From Mycolicibacterium arenosum (GTDB lineage: Bacteria; Actinomycetota; Actinomycetes; Mycobacteriales; Mycobacteriaceae), in contig NZ_JANDBD010000002.1 of the NCBI RefSeq assembly GCF_024320865.1, positions 648,653-712,652 of the forward strand: a DNA stretch of 64,000 bases, given 5' to 3'. Under the pieces are notes generated by a model that worked only from the letters and a program-made list of their open reading frames with translations, ran no database searches and was not told the origin of the DNA. The position numbers and the translations under genes are program-made. The number at the start of each line of letters is the position of its first letter. The first letter of the stretch is position 1. Shown here one piece after another: positions 19,082 through 28,854 of this stretch.

Positions 19082-19813
19082 TTGTCACCGAAGCGCTGGC
19101 TGACGGCTGTTGTGGTTATCGCCGCAACAGCCCTGCTGATGGCGTCCTCGTGTTCGTTCCGGGCCGGCTCGCCGATTCCGGAGGGCGTGCCGCCGCCGCC
19201 CGGTGATCAGGTGCCGCAGATCGACATCTCGGTCAAGGGCAGGCCCGCCGACCAGCTGCACCAGTGGGCGGCGGAACGGGCACCGGCGCTGGGCATCCCC
19301 GTGACGGCACTCGAGGCGTACGCGTACGCCGCCCGCGTGGCCGAGGTCGTCAATCCCAAGTGTCATCTGGCGTGGACGACGCTCGCGGGCATCGGCATGG
19401 TGGAAAGCCACCACGGCACGTACCGCGGGTCGGACGTGGAGCCGGGGGGTGACGTCGTCCCGCCCATCCGTGGAGTGCGTCTCGACGGCTCGATGGGCAA
19501 CCTGGCCATCGAGGACACCGACGGCGGCCAGCTCGACGGCGACGACGAACTCGATCGCGCCATGGGGCCCATGCAGTTCATCCCCGAGACGTGGAAGCTC
19601 TACGGCGTCGACGCCAACAACGACCGCGTCATCTCACCGGACAACATCGACGACGCGGCGTTGTCGGCCGCGGGCTACCTGTGCTGGCGCGGCAAGGACA
19701 TGCAGACCGCCCGCGGCTGGATGGAGGGCCTGCGCGCCTACAACCTGTCCGACCAGTACGCCCGCACCGTGCGCGATTGGGCGACGGCCTACGCCGAGGG
19801 CCGCCCGCTGTAA
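19082..19813 (+). CDS. lpqU: LpqU-like lipoprotein with lytic transglycosylase fold
   Basis: A 243-residue lipoprotein. The hydrophobic signal ends at a cysteine in LLMASSC. The SLT_2-type domain (about 60-230) contains GMVESHHGTY with the presumed catalytic Glu, then GPMQFIPETW and AGYLCWRG, typical of membrane-bound lytic transglycosylase B-like proteins acting on peptidoglycan. A TTG start (19082) follows GGGAG with 6-base spacing. The gene lies between mazG and eno exactly as Rv1022 does. Confidence 0.9.
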   Translation: MSPKRWLTAVVVIAATALLMASSCSFRAGSPIPEGVPPPPGDQVPQIDISVKGRPADQLHQWAAERAPALGIPVTALEAYAYAARVAEVVNPKCHLAWTTLAGIGMVESHHGTYRGSDVEPGGDVVPPIRGVRLDGSMGNLAIEDTDGGQLDGDDELDRAMGPMQFIPETWKLYGVDANNDRVISPDNIDDAALSAAGYLCWRGKDMQTARGWMEGLRAYNLSDQYARTVRDWATAYAEGRPL

Positions 19814-19856
19814 CACTCCGCTCGCCCCTGATGAACGGTTGGGCGACACCCACTAG

Positions 19857-21179
<1,323 letters not shown>

Positions 21180-21221
21180 GGTTCGGTCTTTTCATCACGT
21201 ACTCCCGTAACGTGAAAGCCT

Positions 21222-21920
21222 ATGCCCGACGCCAAACGACCCGACCCCAGGAGGCGCACTCCCGCGTCGCGCCCTGGTAAGGGCGGCGGGGTTCGGGGCC
21301 GACCCGGCGGGGCCGCCCCGATCCGGCGGGAGATCCGTGCGGCTCCGGCGCGACCGGTGCAGGAGCCCGTCGACGAGGACCTCGTCGAGGAGACGGACGA
21401 CGAGGCCGCCGACGCCGGAGTCATCGACACCATCCGGTCGGCGATCGCCGACGCCGCCGAGCAGCAGTCGGAACAGCGCTTCGGCTCGGCCGCGCGACGC
21501 GCGGCGATCCTGGCCGCGGTGGTCTGCGTGCTGACGTTGACGATCGCGGGCCCGGTGCGGACCTACTTCTCGCAGCGCGCCGAGATGCGTCAACTGGCCG
21601 AGGCCGAAGCGCAACTGCGAGCGCAGATCGCCGATCTCGAGCAGCAGCGGGTCAAGCTCGCCGACCCCGTCTACATCGCGTCGCAGGCCCGCGAGCGACT
21701 GGGCTTCGTCATGCCAGGTGAGATCCCCTATCAGGTGCAGCTGCCCAACCGCGTCGGCGCTGACGCGAGCCCCGACGGCGCCGTACCGGCCGGCCCACCG
21801 CCCGGTCAGCCGTGGTACACGTCGCTGTGGCACACCATTTCCGATGCGCCACACGGGGTTTCGTCGCCCACCCCGGCGCCGCCCCTGCCCGCGCCACCGC
21901 CCCCCGCTCCCGGTGGTTGA
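21222..21920 (+). CDS. ftsB: FtsB/DivIC-family septum formation protein
   Basis: A 232-residue bitopic membrane protein. A basic, Arg/Pro-rich cytoplasmic N-terminus (1-90) is followed by one transmembrane helix (about 91-112, AAILAAVVCVLTLTIAG), a coiled coil (about 115-145, EMRQLAEAEAQLRAQIADLEQQ), and a Pro-rich tail. The domain fits FtsB/DivIC, part of the FtsQLB divisome complex, and the position after eno matches Rv1024. The extended N-terminus is usual in mycobacteria. Confidence 0.9.
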   Translation: MPDAKRPDPRRRTPASRPGKGGGVRGRPGGAAPIRREIRAAPARPVQEPVDEDLVEETDDEAADAGVIDTIRSAIADAAEQQSEQRFGSAARRAAILAAVVCVLTLTIAGPVRTYFSQRAEMRQLAEAEAQLRAQIADLEQQRVKLADPVYIASQARERLGFVMPGEIPYQVQLPNRVGADASPDGAVPAGPPPGQPWYTSLWHTISDAPHGVSSPTPAPPLPAPPPPAPGG

Positions 21921-22407
21921 CCCGGCTGATCTGGACGCCGTCGCCGCGCAGCTGGGCCGTGAGCCGCGGGGTGTCCTGGAGATCGCGTACCGCTGTCCGA
22001 ACGGCGAACCGGCAGTGGTGAAGACGTCGCCGCGGCTGCCTGACGGCACGCCCTTCCCGACGCTGTACTACCTGACGCATCCCGTGCTGACCGCGGCGGC
22101 GAGCAGGCTCGAATCAGCCGGTGTGATGCGCGAGATGACCGAAAGGCTGCTTGCGGACCCGGATCTCGCCGCAGCCTACCGCCGGGCACACGAGTCGTTC
22201 CTCGCCGAACGGGACGCCATCGAATCGCTCGGCACCACGTTCAGCGGGGGCGGGATGCCGGACCGCGTCAAGTGCCTGCACGTGGTCATGGCTCATTCGC
22301 TGGCGAAGGGGCCGGGCGTCAACCCCTTCGGTGACGAGGCCTTGGCGATGCTGGCCGTCGAACCCGCGATGGCGGGCATTCTGGACCCCGAGAGGTGGGT
22401 GCCGTGA
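21913..22407 (+). CDS. DUF501 protein (Rv1025-like)
   Basis: A 164-residue protein of the DUF501 family, recognised by its position between ftsB and ppx and by its conserved features: PRLPDGTPFPTLYYLT, TERL, the DAIESLGTTFSGGGMPDRVKCLH segment and GVNPFGDEAL. GTG 21913 overlaps the ftsB stop by 8 bp. Its stop overlaps the ppx start by 4 bp, so all three are translationally linked. The biochemical role is unknown. Confidence 0.88.
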   Translation: MVDPADLDAVAAQLGREPRGVLEIAYRCPNGEPAVVKTSPRLPDGTPFPTLYYLTHPVLTAAASRLESAGVMREMTERLLADPDLAAAYRRAHESFLAERDAIESLGTTFSGGGMPDRVKCLHVVMAHSLAKGPGVNPFGDEALAMLAVEPAMAGILDPERWVP

Positions 22408-23345
22408 CCCGGACAGTGGCCGCGATCGACTGCGGTACCAACTCGATTCGCCTGCTGATCGCTCAGGCGGAGGGCGGCGGTCTGCGCGATGTGCATCGCG
22501 AGATGCGGATCGTCCGGCTGGGGCAGGGGGTCGACGCGACGGGGAACTTCGCGCCGGATGCCATCGAGCGGACCAGGGCGGCCCTGACCGAGTACGCCGA
22601 ACTGCTTCGCGTGCACGATGTCTCAACCGTGCGGATGGTCGCCACGTCGGCGACGCGCGACGCGGGCAATCGCGACGAGTTCTTCTCGATGACCGCGGAG
22701 GTGCTCGGCGCGGTGGTGCCCGGAGCAATCGCCGAGGTGATCACCGGGACCGAGGAGGCGGCGTTGTCGTTCCACGGTGCGATCGGCGAACTCGACAGCG
22801 CCGCAGCGCCGTTCGTCGTCGTCGACCTCGGTGGCGGATCGACGGAGGTGGTGCTGGGTGAGCATGACGTCGCGGCGAGCTTCTCGGCGGACATCGGCTG
22901 CGTGCGGCTGACCGAGCGCTGTCTGCACTCCGATCCGCCGACGGCCGACGAGATCGATGCGGCCAGGGCCGTGGTTCGGGCTGCTCTCGGCCAGGCCCTG
23001 CGCGTCGTGCCCGTGGAGAGCGCGCGCACGTGGGTGGGCGTCGCGGGGACGTTCACCACGCTCGCCGCCCTCGCTAAGCGCATGGCGACATACGACTCCG
23101 AGGCCATCCACCTCTCGCGGGTCGGGTTCCCCGAACTCCTGGAGGTGTGTGGCGAACTGCTCGCGATGACGCGGCAGCAGCGGGCGGTGCTCGGACCGAT
23201 GCACGAGGGCCGGGTCGACGTCATCGGCGGCGGCGCCATCGTCGTCGAGGAACTGGCGCGTGAGCTGGGGGAACGCGCGGGAGTCGACGAACTGGTGGTC
23301 AGCGAACACGACATTCTGGACGGCATCGCGCTGTCACTGCTCTGA
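22404..23345 (+). CDS. ppx: Exopolyphosphatase/guanosine pentaphosphatase family (Ppx/GppA)
   Basis: A 313-residue member of the actin-like ASKHA fold. VAAIDCGTNSIRLL is the first phosphate loop; VVDLGGGSTEVVLG is the second; the catalytic Glu region reads GTEEAALSFHGA. The C-terminal HD-type extension of long GppA forms is absent, as in the short mycobacterial Ppx proteins. It degrades polyphosphate and/or pppGpp. GTG 22404 was chosen because it overlaps the DUF501 stop (GTGA) and the motif begins immediately. Confidence 0.92.
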   Translation: MTRTVAAIDCGTNSIRLLIAQAEGGGLRDVHREMRIVRLGQGVDATGNFAPDAIERTRAALTEYAELLRVHDVSTVRMVATSATRDAGNRDEFFSMTAEVLGAVVPGAIAEVITGTEEAALSFHGAIGELDSAAAPFVVVDLGGGSTEVVLGEHDVAASFSADIGCVRLTERCLHSDPPTADEIDAARAVVRAALGQALRVVPVESARTWVGVAGTFTTLAALAKRMATYDSEAIHLSRVGFPELLEVCGELLAMTRQQRAVLGPMHEGRVDVIGGGAIVVEELARELGERAGVDELVVSEHDILDGIALSLL

Positions 23346-23424
23346 CGCGTCGGTTTGAGCGTCGAGGGGTCCGGGTAACTGTCGTCTGCTCGCATCGGGC
23401 GAGGCGGTTTCGGAGGGAGCGACC

Positions 23425-23691
23425 ATGGCAGACGGTGACGATCCGTTGAAGGAGATCTTCGCAACGGGCGCACTACTCCTGGTGGTGGGAGCCATCATCG
23501 GGGGAGTGATCGGCGCGGTGGAACTCGGTCAGAGCAGCGCTGCGACGGCCATCATCGCGTGGGCCGCCGCTGCCGTCGGATTCGGCATCAGCCTGGCCTA
23601 CTTCATGGCGGATGCCCGCAAGGGTGAGGAGCCTGCCGCCGAACTGCCGTTCCCCAGTTGGTTGAGGACCGACTCCGACACTGTTCGCTGA
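23425..23691 (+). CDS. Small membrane protein, 88 aa
   Basis: An 88-residue protein with two predicted transmembrane helices (about 13-34, glycine-rich, and 41-62), a short acidic N-terminus and a C-terminal soluble tail. GGAGGG precedes ATG 23425 with good spacing. No family is recognised. It lies 79 bp after ppx on the same strand and may be a separate transcript. Confidence 0.7.
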   Translation: MADGDDPLKEIFATGALLLVVGAIIGGVIGAVELGQSSAATAIIAWAAAAVGFGISLAYFMADARKGEEPAAELPFPSWLRTDSDTVR

Positions 23692-23719
23692 TCGCGAGCG
23701 AGCCCGCGGCGATTCCGCC

Positions 23720-23830
23720 TCAGCGGCGCACGTTGCAGTTCGGGGGATTACCGCAGTGGTGTCCGCCGTCGCACGCGTTGCACTTGCAGGTACAGCCGCC
23801 CCGCTGAACGGGAGCCTGGGAAAACTTCAT
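23720..23830 (-). CDS. 36-aa cysteine-rich peptide, metallothionein-like
   Basis: ATG 23828-23830 is preceded by GAGGTGG, 6 bases upstream, a strong ribosome site. The peptide holds six cysteines (13, 15, 17, 20, 26, 32) and two adjacent histidines (24-25), in the order CxCxCxxC...HHC...C. One residue in six is Cys, typical of a metal-binding metallothionein. It does not match the spacing I remember for mycobacterial MymT. A 24-bp inverted repeat lies 13 bp upstream. The metal is unknown. Homology support needs a search, but the ribosome site and composition make it credible. Confidence 0.65.
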   Translation of the reverse strand: MKFSQAPVQRGGCTCKCNACDGGHHCGNPPNCNVRR

Positions 23831-23842
23831 GCGAACCACCTC

Positions 23843-23866
23843 TGTTGACTCAATCGACTATCAACA
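23843..23866. promoter_or_regulatory. Inverted repeat upstream of the Cys-rich peptide
   Basis: TGTTGA (23843-23848) and TCAACA (23861-23866) are perfect 6-bp arms with a 12-base spacer, between the peptide start and its presumed promoter. The spacing of two helical turns fits a dimeric regulator site. It does not match the RicR copper box (TACC-N-GGTA type). Confidence 0.45.
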
Positions 23867-23891
23867 TATGACTACTTCACAATAGTTCGAA

Positions 23892-25778
23892 TCACGGTGA
23901 GTGGGAACCACTTCGCAGTACGGGCGTCAGCGCCTCGAGCACGGAGACGTCTTCGATCGTCGACGGTGGCGCTTCGGCTCGGCCGTCGGCGATGCCGCGC
24001 ATGGTCTTGCGCAGGATCTTGCCGGATCTGGTCTTCGGCAACGCCGCGACGACGTCGACGCGCTTGAGTGCCGCGACGGCGCCGATGTTCTCGCGTACGG
24101 AGGCGATCAGGGCATCGGCGAGACCCTCGTCGGACGCGCCGGCCTTCAGCACGACGAAACCGCGCGGCACCTGCCCCTTGATCTCGTCGGCGACGCCGAT
24201 CACCGCACACTCCGCGACCGCGGGATGGGCGGCGAGGACGGCCTCGATGGCCCCGGTCGACAGCCGGTGGCCGGCGACGTTGATGACGTCGTCGGTGCGG
24301 CCCATGACGAACAGGTGGCCGTCGCCGTCGCGGTAGCCGCCGTCGCCCGACAGGTAGTAGCCGTCGAACGCCGAGAGGTAGGAGGCGACGAAGCGGTCGT
24401 CGTCACCCCAGAGCGTGGGCAGCGTGCCGGGCGGCAGTGGCAGCTTGACGCAGATCGCGCCCTCCTCGTCCACGTCGGCCTCGGTGCCGTCGGGCCGCAG
24501 TATCCGTACGTCGTAACCGGGCATCGGCACCGTCGCGGAGCCGGGTTTCAGCGGAAGATGCTCCACGCCTACCGGATTCGCCGCGATCGACCAGCCGGTC
24601 TCGGTCTGCCACCAGTGATCGACGACGGGGATCGCGAGCTTCTCCGTCGCCCAGTGGTACGTGCCGGGGTCGAGTCGCTCGCCGGCCTGGAAGAGGTACT
24701 TCAGCCCGGTCAGGTCGTAGTCGGCGAGGTACTTGGCGTCGGGGTCCTCCTTCTTGATCGCGCGCATCGCGGTCGGCGCGGTGAACAGCACCTTGACGCC
24801 GTGCTCTGAGGCGACGCGCCAGAACGCCCCCGCGTCCGGGGTGCCGACGGGCTTGCCCTCGTAGAGCACGCTCGTCGCACCGAGGAGCAGCGGCCCGTAG
24901 ACGATGTAGGAGTGGCCGACGACCCAGCCGACGTCCGACGCCGCCCAGTACACGTCGCCGGGATCGGTGTCGTAGACGTGGCGCATGGTCCAGAGCAGCG
25001 CGACGGCGTGCCCCCCGTTGTCGCGCACGATGCCCTTGGGCTTGCCGGTGGTGCCGGATGTGTACAGGACGTAGAGCGGGTCGGTCGATGCGACCGGGAC
25101 CGGGTCGACGGCTTCGGCGCCAGCGATCGCGGCGGCCCAGTCGACGTCGCGGCCGTCGACGAGGTCGCACGGAAGCTGCTCGCGCTGCAGGATCACACAC
25201 GCCGGGGTGTCGTGTTTCGCCATCTCGAGTGCGGCGTCCAGCATCGGCTTGTAGGCCACGGTGCGGGTCGGCTCGATCCCGCACGACGCGGATACGACGA
25301 CGGCGGGCCGGGCGTCGTCGATGCGGGCCGCGAGCTCGTTGGCCGCGAACCCGCCGAAGACCACCGAGTGCACCGCCCCAAGCCGTGCGCAGGCCAGCAT
25401 CGCGATGACGGCTTCCGGCACCATCGGCAGGTAGATGACGACCCGGTCGCCCTTGCTCACGCCGAGGGTGCGCAGCGCGCCCGCGAAACGCGCCGTCTCG
25501 TCGAGCAGCTCGCGGTAGGTGTAGGTCCGCTTGGCCCCCGTGACCGGGGAGTCGTAGATCAACGCGGCCTGGTCGCCCCGTCCGCCGTCGACGTGCCTGT
25601 CGAGCGCGTTGGCGCACGTGTTGAGCTCACCGTCCGGAAACCACCGGTAGAAGGGAGGATTCGAGTCGTCGAGGATTCGGGTCGGCTCACGGGTCCACGT
25701 GACTGCACGGGCGGCGTCGGCCCAGAATGCGGCGGGATCATCGATGGAGGCGTCGAACAGTTCGCGGTACCCGGACAT
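23892..25778 (-). CDS. prpE: Propionyl-CoA synthetase-like acyl-CoA synthetase
   Basis: A 628-residue ANL-superfamily ligase forming acyl-AMP then acyl-CoA. The N-terminal ACS domain (YRELFDASIDDPAAFWADAA, DGELNTCANALDRH) is typical of acetyl/propionyl-CoA synthetases. Motifs: YTSGTTGKPKG (A3), VVDHWWQTETGW (A5), YYLSGDGGYRDGDGHLFVMGRTDDVINVAGHRLSTG (A7-A8), and K in TRSGKILRK, the acetylation-regulated catalytic lysine. GTGG/RDNGGH after A3 is the propionyl-type pattern, so PrpE is favoured over AcsA. No prpCD genes are adjacent. Confidence 0.88.
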   Translation of the reverse strand: MSGYRELFDASIDDPAAFWADAARAVTWTREPTRILDDSNPPFYRWFPDGELNTCANALDRHVDGGRGDQAALIYDSPVTGAKRTYTYRELLDETARFAGALRTLGVSKGDRVVIYLPMVPEAVIAMLACARLGAVHSVVFGGFAANELAARIDDARPAVVVSASCGIEPTRTVAYKPMLDAALEMAKHDTPACVILQREQLPCDLVDGRDVDWAAAIAGAEAVDPVPVASTDPLYVLYTSGTTGKPKGIVRDNGGHAVALLWTMRHVYDTDPGDVYWAASDVGWVVGHSYIVYGPLLLGATSVLYEGKPVGTPDAGAFWRVASEHGVKVLFTAPTAMRAIKKEDPDAKYLADYDLTGLKYLFQAGERLDPGTYHWATEKLAIPVVDHWWQTETGWSIAANPVGVEHLPLKPGSATVPMPGYDVRILRPDGTEADVDEEGAICVKLPLPPGTLPTLWGDDDRFVASYLSAFDGYYLSGDGGYRDGDGHLFVMGRTDDVINVAGHRLSTGAIEAVLAAHPAVAECAVIGVADEIKGQVPRGFVVLKAGASDEGLADALIASVRENIGAVAALKRVDVVAALPKTRSGKILRKTMRGIADGRAEAPPSTIEDVSVLEALTPVLRSGSHSP

Positions 25779-25838
25779 ACCCGAACGCTATCGCTGCGAG
25801 CGCGCTTTCACGGCCGCTTCGCCGGTGACTTCAGCCGA

Positions 25839-25858
25839 TACCGGCGGTACCGTATAGT
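25839..25858 (+). promoter_or_regulatory. Leaderless promoter and palindrome before the hydrolase gene
   Basis: TATAGT (25853-25858) stands 6 bases before ATG 25865, predicting a leaderless mRNA. Immediately upstream, TACCGGCGGTA (25839-25849) is an 11-bp palindrome that continues into CGGTACCG. The 14-mer TACCGGCGGTACCG recurs upstream of the lipase gene at 57615-57628 (other strand). Confidence 0.5.
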
Positions 25859-25864
25859 TCGGGC

Positions 25865-26761
25865 ATGATTACTGACGCCATGTCAACGACGACCGCGCCG
25901 CCGGCGATCGCCGGCGTGCGTCGCTCATTCGTCGAAGCGCGCGGAGTGCGTTTCCACGTCACCGAAGCGGGTCCTGAGGACGGCCGCCCGGTGCTGTGCC
26001 TGCACGGCTGGCCGCAGCACCACTGGGTGTACCGCAGCCTGCTGGCCGACCCGCCGCCGGGACTGCGGATCATCGCCCCCGACCTACCCGGCTACGGCTG
26101 GTCCGGACCGCCGCCGCACAAGTGGGCCAAGCAGGACGTCGCCGACGACGTGCTGGCGCTGTTGGACGCGCTGGGCATCGAGCGCACCCTCCTCGTCGGC
26201 CACGACTGGGGCGGTTTCATCGGGTATCGGATGCTGCTGACCGCGCCCGAGCGCATCGAGGGCTACCTGGTCTGCAACATGGCCCACCCCTGGCAGACGC
26301 CGCGCACGCTGGCGCCGCACTTCTGGCGTTTCCTGTACTACCAGCCGATCGTGGCCGCCGCCGGCGTTGCGCTACAGCAGCGCACGCCGTACCTGCGGAA
26401 GATGATCTTCGGCATCGGCCCGAAGGCGCATCGGGTGAGCCGGGAGGATCGCCGGGTGTACACCGACCGCTTCCGCGATCCTGTCGTCGCGCGAACGGCC
26501 AGGGACACTTACCGGACCTGGTTGGTCAACGAACTGCCCGCGAACGGACGGACCCCCGAGGAGCGCCGGGCGACGATGCCCATTCGCGCGTTGTTCGGCG
26601 TCGGTGACGTCGCGATTCACCACTCGTTGGCCTCAGCCAGAACCGCCAAGGCCGACGACTACACGGTCGAATTCGTCGAGTCGGGCCACTTCATCCTCGA
26701 CGAACGGCCGGAGTTGGTGCGCGCCAAGCTGATCGCGTTCGCCGACGAACTCGCCCCCTAG
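25865..26761 (+). CDS. Alpha/beta hydrolase, epoxide-hydrolase-like
   Basis: A 298-residue soluble alpha/beta hydrolase. The oxyanion motif HGWP lies at 47-50, the nucleophile elbow GHDWGG gives Asp114 as nucleophile, and the late His is in VESGHFILDERPE; an Asp nucleophile fits epoxide hydrolases or haloalkane dehalogenases. The cap domain has WRFLYYQPIV. No halide-binding Trp pair is evident next to Asp, so epoxide hydrolase is preferred. ATG 25865 fits the leaderless promoter. Its stop overlaps the convergent TetR gene by 4 bp. Substrate unknown. Confidence 0.88.
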   Translation: MITDAMSTTTAPPAIAGVRRSFVEARGVRFHVTEAGPEDGRPVLCLHGWPQHHWVYRSLLADPPPGLRIIAPDLPGYGWSGPPPHKWAKQDVADDVLALLDALGIERTLLVGHDWGGFIGYRMLLTAPERIEGYLVCNMAHPWQTPRTLAPHFWRFLYYQPIVAAAGVALQQRTPYLRKMIFGIGPKAHRVSREDRRVYTDRFRDPVVARTARDTYRTWLVNELPANGRTPEERRATMPIRALFGVGDVAIHHSLASARTAKADDYTVEFVESGHFILDERPELVRAKLIAFADELAP

Positions 26762-27417
26762 GGGGCGACCATCGGCAAGAGGTAGGTGCGCACGAATTCG
26801 CGTGTGTCGTCCAGGGTCTCGAGCTTGATGCTGGTGTGGGGTGTGACGATGAAGGACAGTGTTAGCCGGACCTGGAGCTCGGCGGCGGTGCGTAGCTGCC
26901 GGTCCTGGGCGGGCGTCGTGGCCGTCGTGCCGTAGATGTCGGTCCGCAGCAGCGCAGCCGAGTATTCGGTGGCGAAGTCGAGGATCGCACCGGCGTCGAT
27001 GGTCAGGCTGGGCAGGATGGTTTCGGGCTCGGTGTGTAGCAGCTTCGTGAGCAGAGCGTGTTCACGCATGAACGTCACGCTGAACACCGTTCCGTAGACC
27101 AGGCTGTCTTCGAGGGTGTCGCCATGCGCGTGCGCCTGCGCGCTGCCCTCCATGAAACGGCGCACTTCGGCCAGCACCATGGCATCCGTGAGAGCCGCCT
27201 TGGTGGGAAAACGCCGGTAGAGGGTCGCACGGCCGACACCGCTTCGGCGGGCGACGTCCTCCATGGTGCTGCGGCGCAGCCCGACGAGTTCGGCCTGCTC
27301 GAGCGTCGCACGCAGGATGCGGGTGGTGATCTCGTCCGGGTGGTCGAGCTGGGCGAGCACGGCAGGATCGGGATCGGTCAGTCGCCGCACGAACTCCGCC
27401 GTTCGACTCGACGTCAC
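26758..27417 (-). CDS. TetR-family regulator, divergent from P450
   Basis: A 219-residue regulator. The HTH (about 25-70) reads LEQAELVGLRRSTMEDVARRSGVGRATLYRRFPTKAALTDAM. The open frame extends far upstream across the P450 gene; the start was set at GTG 27415-27417 because AAGGAGGAATCAC precedes it with an ideal Shine-Dalgarno. It presumably controls the divergent P450 from the shared 123-bp region, which carries several GAGAC/GTCTC half-sites. Ligand unknown. Confidence 0.9.
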   Translation of the reverse strand: MTSSRTAEFVRRLTDPDPAVLAQLDHPDEITTRILRATLEQAELVGLRRSTMEDVARRSGVGRATLYRRFPTKAALTDAMVLAEVRRFMEGSAQAHAHGDTLEDSLVYGTVFSVTFMREHALLTKLLHTEPETILPSLTIDAGAILDFATEYSAALLRTDIYGTTATTPAQDRQLRTAAELQVRLTLSFIVTPHTSIKLETLDDTREFVRTYLLPMVAP

Positions 27418-27473
27418 GTGATTCCTCCTTGCCCGCGGCCCTCGGTCGCCGTATGGTGGCGCTTGAAGCAAGC

Positions 27474-27507
27474 GAGACATTGATTGTCTTTCTGTCTCAC
27501 AAGTCTC
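27474..27507. promoter_or_regulatory. Clustered GAGAC/GTCTC half-sites (TetR operator)
   Basis: GAGACA (27474-27479) and TGTCTC (27493-27498) form a perfect inverted repeat with a 13-base spacer. A further GTCTC lies at 27503-27507, and GTCTT at 27486-27490. The cluster is between the divergent TetR and P450 starts, as expected for an autoregulated TetR operator. Confidence 0.5.
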
Positions 27508-27540
27508 ATGATAGCGAGTGTCCTCGGGGAAAGGGTCGTT

Positions 27541-28854
27541 ATGGGCATCGGGCTGTGGGCGAGGTGGACGGCAATGCACGGGGTGCCGCGGGCCTACATG
27601 GCGGTTCATGCGCGACGGGGCGACCCCTTGGCAAAGTTGATCGCCAATCACGGGCGAGACGGTGACCCCTATCCGCTGATGGAACAGATCAGGGCGCACG
27701 GGCCACTCATGCGCACGCGCTTCGTCTGGGCCAGCGTCGACCACGGCGTATGCAAGGAAGTTCTGCGGGACAAGAGATTCGGTGTCACCGCGCCGTCGGA
27801 CATGGACCTGCCTCGGCCTCTTCGGGCGCTGCTTCGGAAGACCGACCCCGGCGTGGCCAATCCGGTCGAACCGCCCGCGATGGTGATCGTGAACCCGCCG
27901 GATCACACCCGCTATCGGCAGTTGGTCGCCCAGAGCTTCACCCCGCGTGCGACGGACAGGCTCGGCGCCAGGGTCGCCGAGGTGACCGCCGAACTGATCG
28001 ATGGGCTCGCAGTTAGGCCGAATCCCGATCTGATCGCCGACTTCGCGATGAGGCTCCCCGTCGCGATCATCGCCGAGATTCTCGACCTGCCTGCCGGCAG
28101 TCACGACCGGTTGTTGGAGTGGGGCCGGTGCGGCGCCCCGCTGTTGGACATCGGGATCGGCTGGAAGACCTATCGGAAGGCCATCGATGGTCTGCGGGAT
28201 ACCGATGACTACTTTCACGAACACATCGACCGAATGCGCGATGGCGGTGCGAGTGAGAACCCCTTCAGCAGAATGGCTGCCGACGGCACCTTGACCGACC
28301 GTGAGCTTGCAGCGAACGCCGCGCTCATCGTCGGCGCTGGCTTCGAGACCACCGTAAACCTGATCGGTAACGGCATCGCGCTGCTGCTCCGACATCCCGA
28401 CCAGCTGGCCCTGCTGCGCGACGATCCGGGCCTGTGGCCTGGCGCCGTCGAGGAGATCCTGCGGCTCGACAGCCCGGTCCAGATGACCGCCAGGACGGCT
28501 AGTTGCGACGTCGAGATCGCCGGGCACTCCATTTCCGCCGGCGAGATGGTCGGGCTGATGCTCGGGGGTGCCAACCGAGACCCTGAGGTGTTCGCCGACC
28601 CCAGCACCTTCGACGTCACTCGGGTCAATGCGCGCGAACACCTGGCGTTCGCATCCGGTATTCACGCATGCCTTGGTGCTGCCCTTGCCCGCATCGAGGG
28701 TGCGACGGCGTTGCGGGCACTCTTCGAGGCGTTTCCCGAGCTGCGCCTCACCGAAGTGCCGCGCCGGAGAGGCCTTGTCAACTTGCGCGGATTCTCCGGT
28801 CTCCCAGCGCAACTCGGCACCCGGCGAACCGTCCCCGCAGACCTGCACGCATGA
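27541..28854 (+). CDS. Cytochrome P450
   Basis: A 437-residue soluble bacterial P450. The haem-binding loop FASGIHACLGAALAR gives Cys377 as thiolate ligand. The I-helix motif VGAGFETTVN, ExxR in VEEILRLDSPVQ and an EILDLP segment are present. ATG 27541 was chosen because GGGGAAAGGG lies just upstream; the frame opens earlier at 27484 without a good site. The redox partner is not adjacent. Regulation by the divergent TetR gene is likely. Substrate unknown; the family assignment (CYP number) was not possible. Confidence 0.93.
   Translation: MGIGLWARWTAMHGVPRAYMAVHARRGDPLAKLIANHGRDGDPYPLMEQIRAHGPLMRTRFVWASVDHGVCKEVLRDKRFGVTAPSDMDLPRPLRALLRKTDPGVANPVEPPAMVIVNPPDHTRYRQLVAQSFTPRATDRLGARVAEVTAELIDGLAVRPNPDLIADFAMRLPVAIIAEILDLPAGSHDRLLEWGRCGAPLLDIGIGWKTYRKAIDGLRDTDDYFHEHIDRMRDGGASENPFSRMAADGTLTDRELAANAALIVGAGFETTVNLIGNGIALLLRHPDQLALLRDDPGLWPGAVEEILRLDSPVQMTARTASCDVEIAGHSISAGEMVGLMLGGANRDPEVFADPSTFDVTRVNAREHLAFASGIHACLGAALARIEGATALRALFEAFPELRLTEVPRRRGLVNLRGFSGLPAQLGTRRTVPADLHA

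Noticed and set aside
21195..21215. TCACGT/ACGTGA inverted repeat between eno and ftsB
   Set aside because: Short, lies in the spacer right before ATG 21222, and no promoter elements or partner regulator support a function.
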